Shown piece after piece: positions 7,242-14,736 of a stretch of DNA of 16,154 bases. The number at the start of each line of letters is the position of its first letter. The first letter of the stretch is position 1. Under the pieces are notes generated by a model. It saw only the letters and a list, made by a program, of their open reading frames with translations. It was not told the DNA's origin and ran no database searches. The stretch covers positions 27,832-43,985 of the forward strand of contig JAHYZB010000074.1 in NCBI GenBank assembly GCA_019424645.1, given 5' to 3'. The stretch is from Oxalobacter formigenes (GTDB lineage: Bacteria > Pseudomonadota > Gammaproteobacteria > Burkholderiales > Burkholderiaceae_D). The translations under genes were made by a program, and so were the position numbers.

Positions 7242-7793
7242 ATGACTTATTTCACTCTGTTTCTCGTCTTCACAAAAATCGGCATGTTCACCATCGGCGG
7301 CGGCCAGGCAATGATCCCGTTAATTGAACGCGACATCGTCGGTCGGGGATGGCTGAAGCAGGAAGAATTCATCGATCTGCTGGCTGTCACTAATTCTCTT
7401 CCCGGTGTTTTTGCGGTTAATATCGCCATTTTCGTCGGTTACCGGATCAAAAAAACATGGGGCAGTATCTGGTGCGCGCTCGGCACCATTCTGCCCGCTT
7501 TTTTTATCATGCTCGTCATCGCCCTCTTCTTTAAGCAATTTCAGGAAAACATCTGGGCCATCAAAATCTTCAATGGCATAAGGCCTGCTGTAGTCGCGCT
7601 CATTCTTGTGCCTTGCATTACCGCTGCCAAAGCCATGCGCCTGTCCCGTCTGGAACTCGTTTTTCCCTTGCTGGCTGCCCTTCTGATCTGGCTATGCGGT
7701 GTCTCTCCCATCTGGATCGTTCTTGGCGGCATTGCAGGAGGATTGTTCTACAGCCTCTGGCTGAAAGACAAATTGAAGAGAAGTGAACCATGA
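7242..7793 (+). CDS. Chromate transporter, single-domain CHR protein (first of a pair)
   Basis: A 183-residue hydrophobic protein with one CHR domain, probably acting with the next gene product as a heteromer that exports chromate or a related oxyanion. Visible motifs are FTKIGMFTIGGGQAMIPLIE near the N-terminus and SLPGVFAVNIAIFVGY, the counterpart of the family LPGP...N motif but with V in place of the last P. Five or six membrane segments follow. I chose the ATG at 7242 because homologues begin just before this first motif. An in-frame ATG at 7161 would add 27 hydrophilic residues, but it sits in the divergent crcB promoter. Neither start has a good ribosome binding site. The substrate is inferred from the family only. 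Confidence 0.85.
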   Translation: MTYFTLFLVFTKIGMFTIGGGQAMIPLIERDIVGRGWLKQEEFIDLLAVTNSLPGVFAVNIAIFVGYRIKKTWGSIWCALGTILPAFFIMLVIALFFKQFQENIWAIKIFNGIRPAVVALILVPCITAAKAMRLSRLELVFPLLAALLIWLCGVSPIWIVLGGIAGGLFYSLWLKDKLKRSEP

Positions 7794-8317
7794 TCGTTTA
7801 CTGGCAACTCTTCTACGCTTATACCAAAATCGGAATTTTCGGATTCGGGGGCGGCTACGCCATGCTGTCGCTGATCCAGCATGAGGTCGTCGACAAGTAT
7901 CACTGGCTAAGCCTTGCGGAATTCACAGACGTGATTGCCATCTCCCAGATGACACCGGGACCAATCGGCATCAACAGCGCAACCTATATCGGTTATACCG
8001 TCACAGGGAACGTGTGGGGAGCGCTATTGGCAACCGTTGCCGTTTCACTGCCTTCATTTTTGATGGTGCTGGCAATATCGATGTTCTTTGCCAAATTCAG
8101 GCAAAACAGATACGTTTCTGCTGCCTTCACCGGTTTGCGTCCCGTCACTATCGGCCTCATCGCCGCCGCGGCGCTGGTTTTGATGAACGGTGACAATTTC
8201 ATCGATTACAAAAGTGTACTCATTTTCGCCGCCGCTTTCGTGCTCAGCTGGAAATTCAATGTCCACCCTATCCTTATGATCTGTCTGGCGGGCATTGCGG
8301 GTGTGATCCTGTATTGA
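7790..8317 (+). CDS. Chromate transporter, single-domain CHR protein (second of a pair)
   Basis: A 175-residue membrane protein homologous to its upstream neighbour. It carries YTKIGIFGFGGGYAMLSLI near the N-terminus and the complete family motif MTPGPIGINSATYIGY at about residues 54-69, followed by several hydrophobic segments. The ATG overlaps the stop of the first gene by four bases (ATGA, 7790-7793), so the two are translationally coupled. Paired short CHR proteins are a known arrangement in which the halves correspond to the two domains of long ChrA and are thought to insert in opposite orientations. Chromate, sulfate or another oxyanion could be the substrate. Confidence 0.9.
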   Translation: MIVYWQLFYAYTKIGIFGFGGGYAMLSLIQHEVVDKYHWLSLAEFTDVIAISQMTPGPIGINSATYIGYTVTGNVWGALLATVAVSLPSFLMVLAISMFFAKFRQNRYVSAAFTGLRPVTIGLIAAAALVLMNGDNFIDYKSVLIFAAAFVLSWKFNVHPILMICLAGIAGVILY

Positions 8318-8331
8318 ACCTGAGTACAGGA
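8307..8331. repeat. 7-bp inverted repeat across the stop codon of the second chromate gene
   Basis: TCCTGTA (8307-8313) and TACAGGA (8325-8331) are exact reverse complements with an 11-base loop that contains the TGA stop. It lies between convergent genes (moaE ends at 8342). No T tract follows on either strand, so I do not call it an intrinsic terminator, although it may protect RNA ends. Confidence 0.4.
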
Positions 8332-8341
8332 AAATTGGGAT

Positions 8342-8791
8342 TCACCATTTTTTCAAGGCAGATTCATCCGAATCTTTCGCTTGTACCCAGCGCACATCCC
8401 CTTTGGCTGTCTGCTCTTTTTTCCAGAAAGGCGCCTGTGTCTTCAGGGCGTCGATCATGTATTCGCACGCCCTGAATGCCTCACCGCGATGGCGGGATGC
8501 GACGGCGACAAGAACGATCTGGTCTGTCGGCTTCAACACACCGACCCGGTGAATCACGATCGAATCCAGAATGTCCCAGCGCTGCCACGCACGGCTTTCG
8601 ATTTCCTCCAGCGCCACCTCGGTCATCCCGGGATAATGTTCCAGTTCCATCGACAGGACGCCATCGTCGTCATTCACGTCGCGCACGGTTCCGACAAATG
8701 AAACAACTGCACCGATATCGCGATGATCGGAACGCAGCCGGTTCAGTTCAGCCGACAAATCAAAGTCTTCAGTCTGGATGCGGATGGACAT
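8342..8791 (-). CDS. moaE: Molybdopterin synthase catalytic subunit MoaE
   Basis: A 149-residue cytoplasmic enzyme. With thiocarboxylated MoaD it adds two sulfurs to precursor Z (cyclic pyranopterin monophosphate) to form molybdopterin. The family signatures are GAVVSFVGTVRD at 27-38, LEHYPGM at 50-56, and SRHRGEAFRACEYMIDALKT followed by FWKKE. K117 and K124 correspond to the E. coli catalytic lysines K119 and K126 with the same 7-residue spacing. The length is typical. No moaD lies next to it here. From memory, moaD-moaE-clpB is a common Burkholderiales order, so the crcB-chromate segment may have been inserted between moaE and clpB. The ATG at 8789-8791 has only a weak ribosome binding site. 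Confidence 0.95.
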   Translation of the reverse strand: MSIRIQTEDFDLSAELNRLRSDHRDIGAVVSFVGTVRDVNDDDGVLSMELEHYPGMTEVALEEIESRAWQRWDILDSIVIHRVGVLKPTDQIVLVAVASRHRGEAFRACEYMIDALKTQAPFWKKEQTAKGDVRWVQAKDSDESALKKW

Positions 8792-8806
8792 AATTAAAAT
8801 AGCTGG

Positions 8807-8825
8807 AAAAAGGAACTTCCTTTTT
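8807..8825. repeat. 19-bp palindrome between the DUF3300 gene and moaE
   Basis: AAAAAGGAA, one central C, then TTCCTTTTT: a perfect 9-bp inverted repeat with a single central base. It lies 16 bases upstream of the moaE start and 33 bases after the DUF3300 stop. As RNA it could only fold with a short GC core, so as a terminator it would be weak. A DNA-binding site for moaE control is an alternative. Confidence 0.45.
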
Positions 8826-8857
8826 AAACGATTTTTCCTGTTCGCTCAAGCCATTTT

Positions 8858-10795
8858 CTATCTTCCATGACCCTGATCATTATTTCCCCTATCCGAACCG
8901 GACGGTTTGCTTTCGCGGCTGGGCGCTGGTCGGGAAGGAGCGGACGCAGCATGATTGCCGCTTCCACTTGATGGACGGCTTTGTGCCGCATGACCCGGTG
9001 AAGGCCTGCTCGTGGCGGCAGGCGAAGACGGGCGATTGTTCGAAGATAGAGCCGGAGAGGGCCGTGAATTCACGGCAGGCCGGTTTGCCGAAGGCATTGG
9101 GCGGCTTACGGAAGCAACTGCCGGCCTCGTATTGTCAGCTGGCCGGCTGACCGGTGGTGTGGATACCGGACGGCTCTCAGGCCGGACTGGGGCAGCCTGA
9201 TTGCCAGACGGCCTGTTAACTTCCGGACGTTGAGATGGTCGATTGACTGAAGTACTGTGAACCGGATGAATATCCGTTGGCCTGTTTATCGCCGGATTGG
9301 TCACTGGTCTGTTACCGGCCGAATGATCAGGCTGTGGTGTGGTAACAGGACGATTGTTTCCCGGTCTGTTGACAGGCGGGATCTGCATCGGCCGATCGCT
9401 TCCCGGTCTGATCAACGGCGCATTTTGTCCCGGCCGGTTATTTAGCGGATTGCCCGCACTCTGGTTATTATTTCCCGGACGACTGTTTTGTGGTCTGCCA
9501 GAGCTGCCGTTCATTTCAGGAAGGGCAAGCGGTTTGTTACCTGATGCCCCTTGTCCCTGTGGATTGATGACAGGTCGGGTGCCTGACATTCCCGGGCCAA
9601 CCGCATTGCCATGTCCGGCAGACGGACGGTTGTGATTAACCAGCGCGTTGTCTTTTCGTGGAATATCGGTCGGCTTTCCTTTGGAAGAATCCGGACGGCC
9701 TCCATTATGCCTGTTGTCCGCCAGCCCCATCTTTGGAGAACCGGGACGCTTGTCCCTGTCGAAAGAAGGCCGCTCATTTTTACCCGGCATGTGGTTTCCA
9801 CCGGGGCTGCCTTGTGGCCTGTTTCCCGGTGTCCCGTGTGGTTCCCGGTCAGGCTTGGCATGCTGTCCGGGTCTTGGGGTGTTGACACCCGGTTTATAGG
9901 TTTTGTCGCGATAAGAAACGTCATGACGGTGTTCGGGCCGGTGATTCCATTCACGTCTCGGCATCGGTTTCCTGTGCGGTCCGGGCCTGCGGTAATGCCG
10001 GTCGACAATATAAACACGATGATAGTGCCAGTCATAAACGGGACGATAGGACGTATAGGAAAACCACAGACCCGCTCCGCTCCACATGAAACCTGAACTG
10101 TACCCGGTAGCATATCCGGCGTAAGGCCAGGGATTCCAGTAAACCGGCGTATAGGAAGGCCACCACCATGGACCGTAAACAACCGTAGGATTATAGTAAG
10201 GGACATAAACAATTTGCGTTGTAGCCGGTTCGATCACGATCGTCTGGTTGGCCGCCTGTCCTGTTGTCTGGACTGTGACCTGTTCATTCGTTTTGAGATT
10301 TCCCTGTTCTTTCGCTTTCTGGCGCAAATACTGGACACGGTTCATCAGCTGCTTCTGCTGCGACAGGAATGCATTTCCAAGGCCAGCCGTCCAGTCGGGA
10401 TATTCTGCCATTGGAACCAGAATTTCCGGGAATGCTGCCAGCGATTTGATACTGTCGTCCCAATCGGTCTGGCTGGCTGCATCAACCGCTTCCTTGCCCC
10501 GCAGATTCGGATTGTCTTTCAGCCAGTTCCCCGCCTCGATCGCTTCGGAAGGATAGGTGGACGCAATCAGGGTCTGGGTCAAAAGGACGTCAGGATAAAG
10601 GGCAATTGGTGCGAGCATCTGGTCCAGCTCGGCATCCGAAAACAGGGATGCCTGTGCAGCAGCAGCCGTACGTGGAATAGTATTGGGCGAAGCATCCTGT
10701 GCATTCACACTGACTGCCGTAAAACAGCCCAGCACACAAATGCTCAAGAAACAAAATGTCTTTTTGAATGGAATACTGCTACCGCTCGTTTTCAT
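8858..10795 (-). CDS. Secreted or envelope DUF3300 protein with long NRP/SRP-rich disordered tail
   Basis: A 645-residue protein of unknown function. A signal peptide is at 1-32 (positive start, hydrophobic core CFLSICVLGCFTAVSV, likely cut after VNA). VLGC in the core could be a weak lipobox. The DUF3300 domain is at about 53-205 and contains ELDQMLAPIALYPDVLLTQ. Next is an aromatic stretch rich in Trp, Tyr and Pro (about 195-260), a His/Arg-rich patch (about 257-295), then a Pro/Arg/Asn/Ser/Gly tail with eleven NRP and eight SRP triplets. DUF3300 proteins are exported and uncharacterised. The start at 10795 is chosen because GGAGA sits 5 bases upstream and the signal peptide begins there. 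The in-frame upstream ATG at 10933 would bury it. The stop is TAG. Confidence 0.85.
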   Translation of the reverse strand: MKTSGSSIPFKKTFCFLSICVLGCFTAVSVNAQDASPNTIPRTAAAAQASLFSDAELDQMLAPIALYPDVLLTQTLIASTYPSEAIEAGNWLKDNPNLRGKEAVDAASQTDWDDSIKSLAAFPEILVPMAEYPDWTAGLGNAFLSQQKQLMNRVQYLRQKAKEQGNLKTNEQVTVQTTGQAANQTIVIEPATTQIVYVPYYNPTVVYGPWWWPSYTPVYWNPWPYAGYATGYSSGFMWSGAGLWFSYTSYRPVYDWHYHRVYIVDRHYRRPGPHRKPMPRREWNHRPEHRHDVSYRDKTYKPGVNTPRPGQHAKPDREPHGTPGNRPQGSPGGNHMPGKNERPSFDRDKRPGSPKMGLADNRHNGGRPDSSKGKPTDIPRKDNALVNHNRPSAGHGNAVGPGMSGTRPVINPQGQGASGNKPLALPEMNGSSGRPQNSRPGNNNQSAGNPLNNRPGQNAPLIRPGSDRPMQIPPVNRPGNNRPVTTPQPDHSAGNRPVTNPAINRPTDIHPVHSTSVNRPSQRPEVNRPSGNQAAPVRPESRPVSTPPVSRPADNTRPAVASVSRPMPSANRPAVNSRPSPALSSNNRPSSPAATSRPSPGHAAQSRPSSGSGNHAASAPSRPAPSRESKPSGSDRGNNDQGHGR

Positions 10796-10805
10796 AATCG
10801 TCTCC

Positions 10806-10827
10806 GCATAAAAATTTGCTTTTATGC
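10806..10827. promoter_or_regulatory. Perfect 8-bp hairpin abutting the DUF3300 ribosome binding site
   Basis: GCATAAAA (10806-10813) pairs with TTTTATGC (10820-10827) around a 6-base loop. On the minus strand it ends one base before the GGAGA ribosome binding site (10805-10801). It could affect mRNA stability or ribosome access. It has no T tract and the AT-rich stem is only moderately stable. Confidence 0.45.
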
Positions 10828-10979
10828 AATTGTGTTCGGATAGTTCATTATTGCCCAAATCAAAATTTAAGAAACATAATTCATAACTTATTACATTTAT
10901 TACACGATCCAACATTACCTGTAACCCAGGCAATTATCGGCATTTCCCTTTCATTTACAGCAAACAGGATAAGGAAAGG

Positions 10980-11015
10980 AAAAAGGCCTGTATTCATTAT
11001 GAAAACAGGCCTTTT
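10980..11015 (-). terminator. Intrinsic terminator of the nadA-nadC operon
   Basis: On the minus strand, AAAAGGCCTGT (11015-11005) pairs perfectly with ACAGGCCTTTT (10991-10981) around a 13-base loop and ends in TTTTT. It lies 22 bases after the nadC stop. The 11-bp stem has flanking A and T tracts, so it may also stop transcription from the other side. Confidence 0.9.
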
Positions 11016-11037
11016 GAAACTACAAAAATTGTAACAA

Positions 11038-11898
11038 TCAGACAATCCGCATCGAAAAATCCGTCGCTTTCACATTTTTGGTCAGCTCGCCAATTGAAAT
11101 CCTGTCGACTCCCGTTTCAGCTATGGCACGAACGGTATCCCTGTCAATGCCCCCGGAAGCCTCAAGTACGGCTCCCGTTTTCGACTCTTTCGTTATATGA
11201 ACGGCTTCCCGCATGTTCTCCAGACTGAAATTGTCCAGCATAATCGATTTCGCACCGGCTGCAAGTGCTTCTTTCAACTGTTCTATCGTTTCAACTTCGA
11301 TTTGAACGGGCACATTTTTGTGTTTGAAGGCTGCATCCAGAGCCTGATGAATACCACCAGCTGCGGCAATATGGTTTTCCTTGATGAGAATGGCATCGTA
11401 CAAGGCCATCCGCTGGTTTTCACCTCCACCGACAGAAACGGCATATTTCTGCGCTACCCTGAGTCCCGGCATGGTCTTTCTGGTATCGTAAATTCGTGCG
11501 GACGTTCCGGCGACCAGTTCGACGTATTCCCTTGTCGTCGTTGCGACTGCGGAGAGCATTTGCAGAAAATTCAGGGCAGTTCGTTCACCGGTCAAAAGGG
11601 AACGGACAGAACCCGTCATGCGACAGACTTCACTTCCTGCCGTCATCACATCGCCTTCACGATAAGACCACTCGATTTCAGTGCGGGCATCCAGTGCATT
11701 CATGACCCCCTTGAACCATGGAATGCCACACAAAACGGCATTTTCACGCACGATCACATGTGCGGAAACGGTTTCATTTTCCGGTAACAGCAAAGCAGTC
11801 AAATCGCCTGCACCGATATCCTCAATCAGGGCAGCTTCGATATGGGTCTCTATTGCCGCTTCTAGAATGCCATTTCCGATCGTGCTGTGACAGTTCAT
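11038..11898 (-). CDS. nadC: Nicotinate-nucleotide pyrophosphorylase (carboxylating), quinolinate phosphoribosyltransferase
   Basis: A 286-residue cytoplasmic enzyme of de novo NAD synthesis. It joins quinolinate and PRPP to give nicotinate mononucleotide and CO2. Motifs in order are EDIGAGDLT (26-34), LLTGERTALNFLQ (101-113), YDTRKTMPGLR (137-147), GGGENQRMALYDAILIKENH (157-176), IEVET (200-204), IMLDNFS (219-225) and LEASGGI (245-251). The usual histidine of GGG.NHR is glutamine (Q162), a variant I recall as common in betaproteobacterial NadC. The ATG at 11896-11898 overlaps the nadA stop by four bases and has GGGGGCGG upstream. An in-frame start at 11985 lies inside nadA and is rejected. 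A strong terminator follows. Confidence 0.96.
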   Translation of the reverse strand: MNCHSTIGNGILEAAIETHIEAALIEDIGAGDLTALLLPENETVSAHVIVRENAVLCGIPWFKGVMNALDARTEIEWSYREGDVMTAGSEVCRMTGSVRSLLTGERTALNFLQMLSAVATTTREYVELVAGTSARIYDTRKTMPGLRVAQKYAVSVGGGENQRMALYDAILIKENHIAAAGGIHQALDAAFKHKNVPVQIEVETIEQLKEALAAGAKSIMLDNFSLENMREAVHITKESKTGAVLEASGGIDRDTVRAIAETGVDRISIGELTKNVKATDFSMRIV

Positions 11899-13016
11899 GC
11901 CGCCCCCATACCGGAGGTCAGAGTCGCGTCCTTTTCCTGTGCCTTTTTCTGTTCGGCCGCAAAATCGAGCATTCTCCGGATGCACACACTCGCCTTTTCT
12001 CCGACGTCAGGATCGACGGAGATGACCTTATGTTCTTTTTCCAGCACGTCTGCGAGATTCGAGAGTGTATTCATCGCCATCCAGGGGCACTGTGCACAAC
12101 TCTTGCAGGTTGCGCTGTTTCCCGCCGTTGGCGCTTCGATCAGTGTCTTGCCGGGAACAGCCTGTTGCATCTTGTGGAAAATGCCCTTGTCCGTTGCCAC
12201 GATGAATGTCTGTGCATCCATGTTTTTCGCGGCATTGATGATTTGGGATGTTGAACCGACCACATCGGCCAGTGCAACGACGGATGCAGGTGACTCAGGA
12301 TGAACCAGCACTTTGGCATCCGGCATCTGTTTTTTCAGGTAAGCCAGTTCCGACGCCTTGAATTCGTCATGGACGAGACACGATCCCTGCCAGAGCAACA
12401 TATCGGCTCCGGTCTGTTCCTGAATGTAAGTACCCAGATGACGGTCAGGGCCCCATAAAATCTTTTTGCCCTCGGCATGGAGTTTTTTGACGATTTCCAG
12501 ACCGATGGACGAGGTTGCCATCCAGTCGGCACGTGCCTTGACGGCAGCGCTGGTATTGGCATATACGACGACCGTCCTGTCCGGATGGGCATCACAGAAA
12601 GCACTGAATTCCTCGATAGGACAACCCAGATCGAGCGAACAGCAGGCATCCAGATCAGGCATTAAAATCTTCTTGTCCGGAGAAAGGATTTTTGCCGTTT
12701 CACCCATGAAACGCACACCGGCGACAACCAGCGTTTTTGCCGGATTGTCCCGTCCGAAACGGGCCATTTCAAGCGAATCGGCAACACACCCGCCCGTTTC
12801 CTCTGCGAGATCCTGAATGTCGCCATCGACGTAATAATGCGCAACCAGTACGGCATTCTTTTCTTTCAAAAGCCGTTTGATCTTCTCTTTCAGTTCCTGT
12901 TTTTCTTTTTGTGACAATTCGACAGGCACGCGTGCCCATGCGTTGGCAACGCAAACCGCCCCGCTTTGCATTTCAGGCAAATCGTATTCCACTTCCTTGA
13001 TGTCGGAATCTTGCAT
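11895..13016 (-). CDS. nadA: Quinolinate synthase NadA (4Fe-4S)
   Basis: A 373-residue iron-sulfur enzyme that condenses iminoaspartate with dihydroxyacetone phosphate to quinolinate in the cytoplasm. The [4Fe-4S] ligands are expected at C126 (in ACCSLDLGCP), C213 (in WQGSCLVHDEF) and C310 (the last Cys of CKSCAQCPWMAMN), by correspondence with E. coli C113, C200 and C297. VLVAHYYVDGDIQDLAE at 56-72 is the conserved first substrate loop. The ATG at 13014-13016 is chosen. A TTG four codons upstream (13026-13028) is possible, and neither has a strong ribosome binding site. nadB (aspartate oxidase), which supplies iminoaspartate, is not in the window. nadC follows with a 4-base overlap. Confidence 0.95.
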   Translation of the reverse strand: MQDSDIKEVEYDLPEMQSGAVCVANAWARVPVELSQKEKQELKEKIKRLLKEKNAVLVAHYYVDGDIQDLAEETGGCVADSLEMARFGRDNPAKTLVVAGVRFMGETAKILSPDKKILMPDLDACCSLDLGCPIEEFSAFCDAHPDRTVVVYANTSAAVKARADWMATSSIGLEIVKKLHAEGKKILWGPDRHLGTYIQEQTGADMLLWQGSCLVHDEFKASELAYLKKQMPDAKVLVHPESPASVVALADVVGSTSQIINAAKNMDAQTFIVATDKGIFHKMQQAVPGKTLIEAPTAGNSATCKSCAQCPWMAMNTLSNLADVLEKEHKVISVDPDVGEKASVCIRRMLDFAAEQKKAQEKDATLTSGMGAA

Positions 13017-13052
13017 TTTATCGACCAAAAAAAATTAAAAACACATTTTCAA

Positions 13053-13081
13053 ACTATCGCACAAACCGGAAAAAATGTCAG
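13053..13081 (-). promoter_or_regulatory. Sigma-70 promoter of the nadA-nadC operon
   Basis: On the minus strand, CTGACA (13081-13076, five of six matches to TTGACA) is followed after 17 bases by GATAGT (13058-13053, four of six), preceded by an extended-10 TGC. It lies between the ABC-F stop and nadA and would give a leader of about 30 bases. No NrtR, NadR or NiaR operator was recognised by eye. Confidence 0.65.
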
Positions 13082-13100
13082 GAAAACCGTTTCATCTGTT

Positions 13101-14699
13101 TTATTCAATTCCCTGACTGTTCAGGTATTCCTCGTAATTTCCCTTGAAGTCTATAATTTCGCCATCTTTGATTTCAATAATACGAGTTGCCAGGGAAGAC
13201 ACGAATTCCCGGTCATGTGAAACGAAAATCAGGGTACCGGTATATTTTTCCAAAGCGATATTCAGTGCTTCAATGGATTCCATATCCATATGGTTGGTCG
13301 GTTCATCCATCAGCATGACGTTGTGCCGTCCTAGCATCAGCTTGCCGTACATCATCCGGCCTTTTTCGCCACCAGACAAAACCTTTGCCTGTTTCCTGAC
13401 TTCATCACCCGAGAAAAGCAGACGTCCCAGAATGGAACGGATAGCCTGATCGTCGTCGCCCTCCTGAGTGAAACGGGTCATCCAGTCCGTCAAATTCAGA
13501 TCATTCTCGAATTCTTCATTGGAATCCTGAGGCATATAACCGATATCGGCATGTTCGGCCCATTTGACTTGACCGAAATCGGCTTTCATCTGACAGGCTT
13601 CATCTCCAAGACAGCGCAAAAGCGTCGTTTTACCGGCACCGTTGGCACCAATGATGGCAACCTTTTCACCTGCTTCGATCATGATGTTGAAATCACTGAA
13701 AATAAGCTTGTCATATGACTTGGACAATTTTTCAGCCTCAACAGCCAGACGATGCAATTTTTTGCTGGCTTCAAAACGGATAAATGGATGGACACGGCTG
13801 GATGGCTTGACATCCTCAACCTTGATCTTTTCAATCTGCCGGGCACGTGAAGTCGCCTGTTTCGCTTTCGATTTGTTGGCTGAAAAACGACGGACAAATT
13901 CCTGCAATTCGGCAACGCGTTCCTTCGCCTTGGCGTTCGCCGCCTGTTGCTGTGCCTTGGCCTGTGCCGACGCCAGCATGTAATCGTCATAGGTTCCCGG
14001 ATAGATTTTCAGCGTCCCGTAGTCCATATCGGCGATATGGGTACACACCTGATTCAGGAAATGGCGATCATGCGAAATGATGATCATGGTGGAATTGCGT
14101 TCATTCAACACATTTTCCAGCCAGCGAATCGTATTGATGTCGAGGTTATTGGTCGGTTCGTCCAGAAGCAAAATATCCGGATCGGAAAAAAGGGCCTGCG
14201 CCAGCAACACCCGCAGCTTCCAGCCCGGCGCCACCGCACTCATCAGCCCCTGATGAAATTCGAGCGCAATACCGACGCCGAGAAGCAATTCCCCTGCCCT
14301 CGCCTCAGCTGTATAGCCGTCGTATTCGGCAAATTTGGCTTCCAGCTCGGCTGCCTTCATGTAATCTTCATCGGTCGCATCGGGATTGGCATAAATGGCG
14401 TCGCGTTCAGACATGGTTTCCCACATCTCCTTATGCCCCATCATGACCACATCCAGAACGCGCATATCCTCGTACGCAAACTGGTCCTGATTCAGCTTGC
14501 CAAGACGTTCGTTCTGGTCGAGTGTAACCGTCCCCGAAGTGGCTTCGCGGTCTCCCCCCAGAATTTTGACGAACGTCGATTTGCCGGAACCGTTGGCCCC
14601 GATCAGGCCATAACGGTTTCCTTCACCGAATTTGACGGAAATATTTTCGAACAGCGGTTTCGGGCCGAACTGTACGGTAATATTGGCGGTAGAAAGCAC
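13101..14699 (-). CDS. ybiT: ABC-F family ATPase, YbiT-like
   Basis: A 532-residue soluble protein with two ATP-binding domains and no membrane segments. ABC-F proteins bind the ribosomal E site and modulate translation. NBD1 has Walker A GANGSGKS at 34-41, an altered signature VAPGWKLR at 156-163 and Walker B ILLLDE at 176-181. A charged linker spans about 242-300. NBD2 has Walker A GANGAGKT at 351-358, the canonical LSGGE at 441-445 and Walker B LMDE at 463-466. Beginning, end (NYEEYLNSQGIE) and length match E. coli YbiT (530), including the altered first signature, as I recall. The start is GTG at 14697-14699, fixed by AAGAGG at 14705-14710 spaced 5 bases. It is 37 bases downstream of ldcA. 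EttA and Uup are related alternatives but fit less well. Confidence 0.92.
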   Translation of the reverse strand: MLSTANITVQFGPKPLFENISVKFGEGNRYGLIGANGSGKSTFVKILGGDREATSGTVTLDQNERLGKLNQDQFAYEDMRVLDVVMMGHKEMWETMSERDAIYANPDATDEDYMKAAELEAKFAEYDGYTAEARAGELLLGVGIALEFHQGLMSAVAPGWKLRVLLAQALFSDPDILLLDEPTNNLDINTIRWLENVLNERNSTMIIISHDRHFLNQVCTHIADMDYGTLKIYPGTYDDYMLASAQAKAQQQAANAKAKERVAELQEFVRRFSANKSKAKQATSRARQIEKIKVEDVKPSSRVHPFIRFEASKKLHRLAVEAEKLSKSYDKLIFSDFNIMIEAGEKVAIIGANGAGKTTLLRCLGDEACQMKADFGQVKWAEHADIGYMPQDSNEEFENDLNLTDWMTRFTQEGDDDQAIRSILGRLLFSGDEVRKQAKVLSGGEKGRMMYGKLMLGRHNVMLMDEPTNHMDMESIEALNIALEKYTGTLIFVSHDREFVSSLATRIIEIKDGEIIDFKGNYEEYLNSQGIE

Positions 14700-14736
14700 G
14701 GTAACCTCTTAAACAGTTTCAGTAAAACCGTCTATT

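Noticed and set aside
8307..8331. Inverted repeat after the chromate genes as an intrinsic terminator
   Set aside because: No T tract follows on either strand and the stem is only 7 bp.
9511..10212. Alternative minus-strand frame of 233 codons within the DUF3300 gene
   Set aside because: Out-of-frame shadow in a repetitive Pro/Arg-rich region; the DUF3300 frame carries the signal peptide and domain.
10796..10933. Upstream in-frame start of the DUF3300 gene
   Set aside because: It would place 46 residues before a clear signal peptide, and GGAGA is correctly spaced only for the ATG at 10795.
11899..11985. Upstream in-frame start of nadC
   Set aside because: It lies inside nadA; the 4-base overlap start at 11898 has a strong ribosome binding site and fits the family length.
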